From Bacteroidales bacterium (lineage in GTDB: Bacteria; Bacteroidota; Bacteroidia; Bacteroidales; UBA7960): 5,545 bases of DNA. The stretch is from assembly GCA_007128045.1 (NCBI GenBank), contig SKYG01000049.1:1-5545 (forward strand), read 5' to 3'. The translations under genes and the position numbers were made by a program. The notes under the pieces were generated by a model. It ran no database searches. It saw only the letters and a list, made by a program, of their open reading frames with translations, and had not been told where the DNA came from. Shown piece by piece: positions 1 to 5,069 of the stretch (position 1 is its first letter; each line of letters begins with the position of its first letter).

Positions 1-306
1 GAAACACGCAGAGCAGTTAATGGCATGCTTAGCAGAGACCATGTTTGCTGCGGCAATCTGGGACTGGCAGATATCCTCCTATACTTCGCACACAAAACAG
101 GAGATAAAAATATGGTAGCTGAGTCGGCAGAGCTGACTGCAAAGGTTAGCCTGGCCGCTGAAAAGCGTGGTCATTTCAGCATCATGCTTGGATCTGGCGA
201 ACATCTTGCCAATATTGGTTTTTTCCAGGGTTTAACAGGCATTGGCTATTCACTGCTCCGACAGGCTTTCCCGAAAAAATTCCCCTGCATCCTTATTTTT
301 GAGTAA
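1..306 (+). CDS. lanM: Class II lanthipeptide synthetase LanM, C-terminal end (5' truncated by window)
   Basis: The frame is open from base 1 and ends in TAA at 304-306, giving the last 101 residues of a protein that starts outside the window. The fragment matches the end of the LanC-like cyclase domain of LanM enzymes, which dehydrate Ser/Thr in a precursor peptide and then add Cys thiols to form (methyl)lanthionine rings in the cytoplasm. Visible signs are the motif DHVCCGNLG (codons 13-21; the two Cys are at bases 46-51), which carries two zinc ligands, and the typical C-terminal stretch GFFQGLTGIGYSLLR followed by a Pro-rich hydrophobic end. In LanM enzymes the second ligand is usually His (CHG). 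A CCG motif is known from the ProcM-like group, which has three Cys ligands and is noted for substrate tolerance. The precursor gene starts 26 bp downstream, so the two are probably co-transcribed. The dehydratase domain and the first zinc Cys lie upstream and cannot be judged. Confidence 0.9.
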   Translation, partial: ETRRAVNGMLSRDHVCCGNLGLADILLYFAHKTGDKNMVAESAELTAKVSLAAEKRGHFSIMLGSGEHLANIGFFQGLTGIGYSLLRQAFPKKFPCILIFE

Positions 307-332
307 TTGTATTAACTTAAATCCGCATTCTT

Positions 333-692
333 ATGAAAAACAAAGACCAACAAAGAAAACAACTCGAAGAGATAATCATCTACAAGGCTATGAAAGATGA
401 GGCTTTCAGAAAAAATCTTCTGGAAAACCCCAAAACTGCCATAGAAGAGGAAACAGGAATCAAGATTCCCTAGGCAATCAACATAAAAGTTATGGAAGAA
501 GATCCTGCAACATTTTTCCTGGTCTTACCCCCCCAAATCAATCTCGAAACCGAAGATGAACTTTCTGAGGCAGAACTTGAGATGGTTTCAGGAGGATATT
601 TCGGTGGAGGGGGTAGCCTTCCTGAAACAATGCAAATGACCTATGAATGTTATCCTGAACCACATGCGCCAGGTGTAACAAATTGCTTTTGA
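333..692 (+). pseudogene. NHLP-type lanthipeptide precursor, interrupted by an in-frame TAG
   Basis: The frame from ATG 333 to TGA 690-692 has 119 codons, one of them TAG at 471-473 (codon 47). Both sides of the TAG fit one family. Residues 10-46 (including YKAMKDEAFRKNLLENP and ETGIKIP) and residues 48-88 (INIKVMEEDPATFFLVLPP, then ELSEAELEMVSGG) are consecutive parts of a nitrile-hydratase-alpha-like leader peptide (NHLP), whose usual text around the break is LP-x-(1-2)-hydrophobic-x-VxEE. The leader ends at Gly87-Gly88 (591-596), the expected cleavage point of a C39-type peptidase/exporter. The 31-residue core has Ser7, Thr11, Thr15, Thr28 and Cys18, Cys30 (core numbering), suitable for up to two (methyl)lanthionine rings made by the upstream LanM. 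A single G-to-T change in a Glu codon would explain the TAG. Translation could restart at ATG 492, giving 66 residues with half the leader. Alternatives are a base error or readthrough. Family assignment is firm; whether the gene is dead is uncertain. Confidence 0.85.
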
Positions 693-695
693 AAA

Positions 696-968
696 ATGAA
701 ACATTCCTTACTTGATCATTTTTCAGTTATTGAACCTTGTATTGCACCATCGCTTATAGATAAAGCGCGTGTTGATTCAGCAAAAAAACTCTGTGCATTA
801 TTTCCTTTTGATATTGCTGATGGTTTTGGGTTTGAAAGCAGGTTAGGAAATCGGGAGGCCTTTTGCGATGTTGCGATGCAGATTAAAAAAGGGAGCAAAG
901 GAGCTGAGATTCTTGCCGGGCAAAGCCCGATCGCAAGCATCGCTTTTCTATCCTGTTCTTTATCTTAA
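696..968 (+). pseudogene. Short, probably truncated protein of a lanthipeptide-locus-associated family
   Basis: ATG 696 lies 3 bp after the precursor stop, so the ORF is in the same presumed operon. It encodes 90 residues ending at TAA 966-968. I do not recognise a named domain. Residues about 20-78, with a segment like DGFGFESRLG followed by EILAGQSP, resemble my recollection of the N-terminal part of uncharacterised proteins near LanM/NHLP genes, often a few hundred residues long with a later WLEFD-type motif. That later part is absent in all three forward frames. The tail after about residue 78 (from base ~930, Ser-rich, no family look) seems to be out-of-family sequence, and the break coincides with a strong hairpin at 912-937. 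The reverse-strand frame at 716-940 is its shadow. Reading: N-terminal remnant of a cluster accessory gene, function unknown. A genuine 90-residue protein cannot be excluded. Confidence 0.45.
912..937. repeat. Strong hairpin at the breakpoint of the 696 ORF
   Basis: CTTGC (912-916) pairs with GCAAG (933-937) and CGGGC (917-921) with GCCCG (925-929). This gives a 10-bp stem with an AAA loop and a 3-nt bulge (ATC, 930-932). It is distinctly GC-rich for this window. Four T residues follow at 945-948 after seven other bases, too far and too few for a convincing intrinsic terminator. It could be a weak attenuator, a recombination scar, or simply codon-constrained sequence inside the ORF. Confidence 0.5.
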
Positions 969-1145
969 CGGGATAAATCATTTTAAATACGTGTATAAGA
1001 AAAACACACCGCCCGAATTAAAAGGGTATTTCGGAACCATGATCCGAAATAAAATAGATCAAAGGCGATGATCGATAAAACTCATCATGGCAGAAGCTGG
1101 GTACCAGTGATAATTGAAAATCGGGACAATCACTCGAAACGATAA
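931..1145 (+). other. Debris-like short frames between the RiPP genes and the STAS-kinase gene
   Basis: After the apparent break near 930 the protein-like text moves to another frame, part of an ORF starting at ATG 868 and ending at TGA 1069-1071. Its last ~40 residues include KKNTPPELKGYFGTMIRNKI, which looks like genuine protein sequence rather than shadow, but I cannot name the family. A further 25-codon ORF runs from ATG 1068 to TAA 1143-1145 (containing GRSWVPVIIENRD), overlapping the previous stop as ATGA, the pattern of coupled genes. Neither piece is long enough to be a domain. Most likely this is a remnant of one or two genes fused by deletion; small functional proteins are possible but unsupported. 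Confidence 0.25.
1027..1051. repeat. Perfect 9-bp inverted repeat with 7-nt spacer
   Basis: TATTTCGGA (1027-1035) and TCCGAAATA (1043-1051) are exact reverse complements separated by seven bases. There is no T-run on the + side, so it is not a terminator for the upstream genes. It lies 105 bp before the start of the STAS-kinase gene and has the geometry of an operator for a dimeric regulator. It also lies inside the short frame ending at 1071, so coincidence within coding remains is possible. Confidence 0.35.
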
Positions 1146-1156
1146 ATTATATAAAT

Positions 1157-3391
1157 ATGAACACGTTTGAACTCATTAAAAAAGAGAAATCTCCGCCGAT
1201 ATTAAAGGTTTCGGGTCGAGTCGATGCTGTAAGTAGTAACAGTTTTGAAATGGCTGTTAAGCCCCTCCTGACTACCACCAACTTCTTGATTATTGATTTA
1301 GGGCAATGCAGCTATCTTTCGAGTACCGGCATACGCATTTTACTTATATCACACAAAAAAATGCATGCGGCTCAGGGCAAACTGATAATTACAGGACTTT
1401 TGCCTGAGGTTTATCAGATTATCGAAATGGTCGGCCTGCACCATATTTTCAATCTTGTCGATACGGTAGAAATGGCTGCTGAGGAAATTGAGCAATTGCA
1501 GTCAGACTGCGCTGAACCCATTGATCTTTACCAAGGCAACAATATCTTTCAATTTCAGACAAGCTGCAAAACAAAACATCCGCTTTTTTTTTGGAAATCG
1601 AATGATATGGTAGGATGCCATGAACTGGGTTTGTCGATAGGGTATGGTGCATCTGCTGAATCGGATGATGTTAAAAATCTCTCTCATGGCTTATTTGTAA
1701 CTGCCGGAGTTTGTGCTGGATTTATGCCCGATGATCACAGTGTTCCTGCCGACTTCAGAGTTGCACCGGATCCTGCAAACCTCGCTGTGTTGTCGCTCGG
1801 AGCTGTTTCTTTTGGAGATCAACCATCAGGAGTCTTATCGACAAAGGAACCACAGCTGACTATGGAGGAACTCATTTCTGCATGCAAACTGGCCAGGCAA
1901 CAACAGCAAGTCACAGAAATTCTGCTGATGGCTATACTGAACCGCGACCCTGATAATCCTTCAGTGAGTATCGTGTTGGATGTTGAGAGCGGGAAAGACA
2001 ATATGGAGCTGTGGCAACACATACCCGTTTTTCATCAGCACATTGTCCTCAAGGCTGGCGCTAATAATCCTGTTGGTTTAACATTTAAACTTGAAACACT
2101 ACATAAAACCGACGACATCACTTCGCTGTCAACATTCTTAACTGATATTCTGAGCATCGATAATATCATCGCTCTTGAATCAACTTCGGTCAATGAAAAG
2201 TTGCATAATCCAGTTGCATGGCTGTTTTTCCCGCAGAACATTGCTGATGCTGATACACAACGTTTGAAAATAGAAACAAACAGTCAGCTGATCCTCGAAC
2301 CTTATCAGCGTTTTCTGATACGTAAGCTGTATGCCGATGCGGCACGTGTGATTGTTGAACCACTGCATGGGGGGTACTCGGCACAGACTTTTCAGGTCAC
2401 TTCTTTCGATGTGCATGGAAGAAAATTGCGTCCGACTGTACTCAAAATAGCGAACCGTGCGATGATTACCAGGGAATCGAAACGCTGTCAGCAATATGCT
2501 CTACCCTATATTTTCAACAACAGTGCAGCAGTACTCGGCACTGAATTCCAAGGAGACAAAGGTGCGTTGGTATATAATTTTGTCGGCATTGGTGGCGAAG
2601 ATTCCCGTCTGAAATGGCTGACACACTACTTCCATCAAGAAAACATGGAGATGTTGGGACCATTATTCGATAAGATATTCCTGCAAATCTTAAAACCCTG
2701 GTACGGTCAGCCATTAAAAACAACCATTTATCCTTTCAAAGACCATGATCCGACGCTGACATTCTTCCCGCATATTTACCAAACTGTAGCAGACCTTTTC
2801 TCAATCAGTGCCGATGATCAGTATATTGAAATTGCAGAAAGTAGACGTCCCATTCTGAATCCATATTGGTTCTTGAAATACGAATTCCCGAAACGCAGGG
2901 AACAGGGCGTTACTTATTTTGAAGGAATTTGCCATGGCGATCTAAATATGCAAAACATTCTATTGGATGAAAATATGAATGTTTATCTGATTGATTTTTC
3001 GGAAACGAAACCACGTTCGGTGATTTCCGATTTCGCACGCATGGAAGCCATTTTCATAGGTGACAATGCCCCATTGGAAAACCAGGAAGACATGGACGCA
3101 TACCTCCATTACATCATCAGTTTTTATACGACTGATAGTCTGCATGATATTCCGGCATATAACTATACCGGCCGACATCAGGAACAAGTACAGAAACAAG
3201 CAGCCCTGGCAATGAAAATGAGAAAATATGCCTTTGAAAGCGCACAAGGAAATCCCGATATCATTCCCTATTATCTGGCATTGCTGGAATGGGTACTTCC
3301 CATTGTATGCTACTATTCCTTACCCGAAATGCACAAGCGGCTATCGATATATATAAGTGGGCTGCTGTGTGAGAAAGTTTATGAAAATTAA
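1157..3391 (+). CDS. STAS domain / APH-like kinase fusion protein
   Basis: This intact 744-residue protein starts at ATG 1157 after an A/T-rich leader without a Shine-Dalgarno sequence. Residues ~3-112 form a STAS (anti-sigma-factor antagonist) domain. The segment around YLSSTGIRIL (53-62) places Ser56 at the site phosphorylated in SpoIIAA-type proteins, with Ser55 where SpoIIAA has Asp. Residues ~150-365 are a middle domain I cannot name securely (HELGLSIGYG at 155-164, GLFVTAGVCAGFMPDDHSVP at 178-197). Residues ~383-740 are an aminoglycoside/choline-kinase-like phosphotransferase domain: Gly-rich loop near 404-408 (HGGYS), Lys430 in VLKIA, catalytic loop HGDLNMQN with His593, Asp595 and Asn600, and metal-binding Asp613 in LIDFSE. 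All key catalytic residues are present, so it is not an obvious pseudokinase. It may match the ternary-complex-associated TCAD9 family, but I cannot test this. The kinase could phosphorylate its own or a partner's STAS domain in a partner switch; that is inference. No phosphatase or sigma factor is in the window. Confidence 0.8.
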   Translation: MNTFELIKKEKSPPILKVSGRVDAVSSNSFEMAVKPLLTTTNFLIIDLGQCSYLSSTGIRILLISHKKMHAAQGKLIITGLLPEVYQIIEMVGLHHIFNLVDTVEMAAEEIEQLQSDCAEPIDLYQGNNIFQFQTSCKTKHPLFFWKSNDMVGCHELGLSIGYGASAESDDVKNLSHGLFVTAGVCAGFMPDDHSVPADFRVAPDPANLAVLSLGAVSFGDQPSGVLSTKEPQLTMEELISACKLARQQQQVTEILLMAILNRDPDNPSVSIVLDVESGKDNMELWQHIPVFHQHIVLKAGANNPVGLTFKLETLHKTDDITSLSTFLTDILSIDNIIALESTSVNEKLHNPVAWLFFPQNIADADTQRLKIETNSQLILEPYQRFLIRKLYADAARVIVEPLHGGYSAQTFQVTSFDVHGRKLRPTVLKIANRAMITRESKRCQQYALPYIFNNSAAVLGTEFQGDKGALVYNFVGIGGEDSRLKWLTHYFHQENMEMLGPLFDKIFLQILKPWYGQPLKTTIYPFKDHDPTLTFFPHIYQTVADLFSISADDQYIEIAESRRPILNPYWFLKYEFPKRREQGVTYFEGICHGDLNMQNILLDENMNVYLIDFSETKPRSVISDFARMEAIFIGDNAPLENQEDMDAYLHYIISFYTTDSLHDIPAYNYTGRHQEQVQKQAALAMKMRKYAFESAQGNPDIIPYYLALLEWVLPIVCYYSLPEMHKRLSIYISGLLCEKVYEN

Positions 3392-3473
3392 TGACATCCA
3401 AGCCTTGATTCGCATAAGTTATTTATAAATATTTAGTGCTTCGTATATATAGATTATTTCCAGATAAAAGAAT

Positions 3474-3638
3474 ATGATTGAATTAGCGATAGTTTCATTT
3501 CTGGCAGGATCAGGGTTGTTTTTTGTTGGCTTACAAACATTAACCGATTAATTAAAAATATTAACCAATAAGAAGGTTAGAGAATTAATCATTCGTTTCA
3601 AAAAAACCACTATCACCAATAACACCCTATTGCAGTAG
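3474..3638 (+). pseudogene. Remnant of a Na/Pi-cotransporter-family N-terminus
   Basis: The 357-bp gap between the STAS-kinase and DUF4142 genes is not empty. From ATG 3474 the frame reads IELAIVSFLAGSGLFFVGLQ then TLTD, hits TAA at 3549-3551, and continues in the same frame with LKILTNKKVRELIIRFKKT up to TAG 3636-3638. Together the two halves look like the first membrane segment and following basic loop of NptA-type Na/phosphate cotransporters (a glycine-rich FLAGLGLFFxGL helix, then a LK-x-L/M-x-RRFR-x-LI loop). Full-length members have several hundred residues; only 54 codons remain and nothing of the QSS-type transport repeats follows in any forward frame. It is therefore a dead 5' fragment. 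The family call rests on memory of a short motif. Confidence 0.5.
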
Positions 3639-3640
3639 TC

Positions 3641-3697
3641 TGTAACACCTTTCTAGAATTATGTAACGCTTTCTGTTATTATTTGTACCACCTTTAC
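3641..3697 (+). promoter_or_regulatory. Three imperfect direct repeats (TGTAAC-type) upstream of the DUF4142 gene
   Basis: TGTAACACCTTTCT (3641-3654), TGTAACGCTTTCT (3662-3674, one base shorter) and TGTACCACCTTTAC (3684-3697) recur at 21- and 22-bp intervals, i.e. two helical turns, on one face of the DNA. The last copy ends 51 bp before the DUF4142 start codon. This is the layout of a multi-site operator. The AAC core also resembles -35 elements used by some extracytoplasmic-function sigma factors. No clear Bacteroidota housekeeping -7 box (TAnnTTTG) is seen; TTATTTG near 3679-3685 is only a partial match. The direct repeats are visible in the sequence; the role is inferred. Confidence 0.4.
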
Positions 3698-3748
3698 CAG
3701 GAAATAATGAGTACCGTAATAAACAATTATAAATCAAAATGAAAGAAA

Positions 3749-4351
3749 ATGAATAAGAACAGCTATTTTCAACCAGTACTTTTGATGACTTTAGTTACCA
3801 CTATTATACTATTTGGTTCATGCAACAGTAGACAAAAATCGCAAGACACTATAGACGTTGCCCAAGACCGCAATGAAGAAAGATTTGATGATAACAGGCT
3901 GAGAAATGATGCACAGTTTCTTGTCAACGCTGCAGAGATTAACCTGAGGCAAATACAATTAGGACAACTGGCAAAGCAAAGAGGAACCAAAACGCATATT
4001 AAGGAGTTGGGAAAAATGATGGAAGATGCACACGCAAAATCACAAAGGGATTTAACGATTCTGGCAAGAAGCAAATCGATAACCATACCAACCTCAACAA
4101 CCGATGATGCCAGGGACGCATTCGAAAATTTAAATAGAAAATCAGGAGATGCTTTTGACAAAGAATATGTCGAAATGATGGTGAGCAATAATAAAGATGC
4201 AATTGACACTTTCGAAAAAGCATCAACAGATAACCACGATTCAGATATTAAAAATTGGGCCACAACTACATTGTATGACTTACGTAAACATCTTGACCAT
4301 TCAATTGACTGTCAACAGAAAACAAATGACATGGCAGTCCGAAACAGATAA
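3749..4351 (+). CDS. DUF4142-family lipoprotein
   Basis: The 200-residue protein has an N-terminal hydrophobic signal segment (~9-24) ending in a lipobox-like LFGSC with Cys25 as the lipidation site, typical of a type II signal peptide in Bacteroidota. The protein should therefore sit in the periplasm or outer membrane, anchored by lipid. Residues ~53-190 match the helical DUF4142 domain, including DAQFLVNAAEINLRQIQLGQ (54-73), a central MMEDAHAKSQ, and a C-terminal helix ending YDLRKHLDHS. DUF4142 proteins have a ferritin-like helical bundle appearance, and their biochemical function is unknown. ATG 3749 is chosen because it directly precedes the signal peptide; an ATG at 3739 is followed by a stop five codons later. 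The gene is preceded by the TGTAAC repeats and probably transcribed on its own. No damage is seen. Confidence 0.88.
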   Translation: MNKNSYFQPVLLMTLVTTIILFGSCNSRQKSQDTIDVAQDRNEERFDDNRLRNDAQFLVNAAEINLRQIQLGQLAKQRGTKTHIKELGKMMEDAHAKSQRDLTILARSKSITIPTSTTDDARDAFENLNRKSGDAFDKEYVEMMVSNNKDAIDTFEKASTDNHDSDIKNWATTTLYDLRKHLDHSIDCQQKTNDMAVRNR

Positions 4352-4659
4352 TTTAAGTTTCTTAGTGGCTGTTTAGGTACAATTGTGATTCTTATAATTA
4401 TCTGGGTTATGTTTGAACAATGCAGTTAATTAAAGAAATACTTTTAGGCCATTGTTGTCGTGCCATGATCATAGATAAAACACCGGGGGCAAATGTATTT
4501 ACTTTTATACTTATTTCTTTCCATATTGGTACTTGCTGTGGGTATATTCCTCGTAACATATCTAATTCAAAATACATAATAAAAGGATCGATAAGACCAA
4601 AAAACAGAGGAAGTCTAATCATCGCCCCCTACACTAAGAACTCAGAGGCAACCACAGAT
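4352..4659 (+). other. Region with hydrophobic short frames, no firm gene
   Basis: Directly after the DUF4142 stop, the same frame stays open for 24 more codons (4352-4423) encoding a hydrophobic stretch (LSGCLGTIVILIIIWVMFE) without an early start codon. A separate 28-codon ORF from ATG 4493 to TAA 4577-4579 encodes an almost entirely hydrophobic, single-helix peptide (YLFLSILVLAVGIFLVTYLI). It could be a small membrane protein, a leader remnant, or chance in AT-rich DNA. In a third frame this stretch reads as the first ~80 codons of the ORF beginning at 4420, but those residues show no family resemblance. I see no RNA gene or terminator here. Confidence 0.2.
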
Positions 4660-4881
4660 AGAAGACCCCTGTTTTTTGGTCTGGGGTTTGGCATTCTGTT
4701 CGGATTTCTCCTGCACAAAGGCGGAGCAACCAAGTACGATGTGATTGTAGGCCAGTTGCTACTTACCGATTTTACTGTTCTGAAAATTATGCTTTCGGCA
4801 GTAGCCACTGGTATGATTGGCGTTTATTTTATGAAATCAATCAGACATTCAGACAATTTTAAACACATGAAACCCACATGA
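4420..4881 (+). pseudogene. YeeE/YedE-like membrane protein fragment
   Basis: The ORF has 153 codons, but only residues ~81-139 (bases ~4660-4836) look like a known family: RPLFFGLGFGILFGFLLHKG, then KYDVIVGQLLLTDFTVLKIM, then SAVATGMIGVYFMKS. This matches the first two membrane helices of short YeeE/YedE-type proteins, a family linked to sulfur-compound transport that often occurs in pairs and near rhodanese genes. The family normally continues with further glycine-rich helices (a GGLIFGVGFALLGYCPG-like stretch). Here the protein ends after KHMKPT and no such sequence appears in any frame before the next gene. The first 80 residues are not family-like, and the junction lies in the right arm of an inverted repeat (4666-4682). 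I read this as a gene broken at both ends. A functional short protein is less likely. No partner gene is present. Confidence 0.55.
4594..4682. repeat. 17-bp inverted repeat flanking a 55-bp spacer
   Basis: AGACCAAAAAACAGAGG (4594-4610) is the reverse complement of CCCCTGTTTTTTGGTCT (4666-4682) with one mismatch (16 of 17). The right arm is the family-like start of the YeeE/YedE fragment (R-x-PLFFGL). The left arm therefore carries an inverted copy of those codons on the minus strand (reading RLPLFFGL). The long spacer and lack of a following T-run argue against a terminator. A fold-back duplication or small inversion fits best. Confidence 0.55.
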
Positions 4882-5069
4882 CTGGCACGTCACAAAAGGA
4901 TATGTACCGAGCGAAGCGAGATCATGAACACAAATGAAATGAACTATAAGTGAATAATAACGTAAGTGGGTTCCATTCAACCAATTAGATCAAATTTATT
5001 CGAATGAAAAAGTTACAACAATAATTTACCCTAAATCAACAGAATCATTAACAAAAAAAAAGTTTAACT

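Noticed and set aside
471..473. Genetic-code reassignment of TAG as the explanation for the interrupted precursor.
   Set aside because: There is no second TAG inside an intact gene and no supporting tRNA in the window, so mutation is the simpler reading.
912..948. The hairpin at 912-937 plus TTTT at 945-948 as a Rho-independent terminator.
   Set aside because: The T-run is only four bases and begins seven bases after the stem, so it is listed only as a hairpin.
2180..2494. A 104-codon minus-strand frame and several smaller ones inside 1449-3247.
   Set aside because: All lie opposite the intact STAS-kinase gene, are Cys/His/Ser-rich in the manner of antisense frames, and have no recognisable motif.
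3421..3430. Palindrome ATTTATAAAT after the STAS-kinase gene.
   Set aside because: Ten-base A/T-only palindromes are expected by chance in such AT-rich intergenic DNA.
3769..4263. A 164-codon open frame on the minus strand opposite the DUF4142 gene.
   Set aside because: It is the antisense shadow of a gene with a clear signal peptide and family match; its own translation is Ser/Leu-rich without family features.
4594..4682. The 17-bp inverted repeat as an intrinsic transcription terminator.
   Set aside because: The loop would be 55 nt and there is no T-run directly after either arm.
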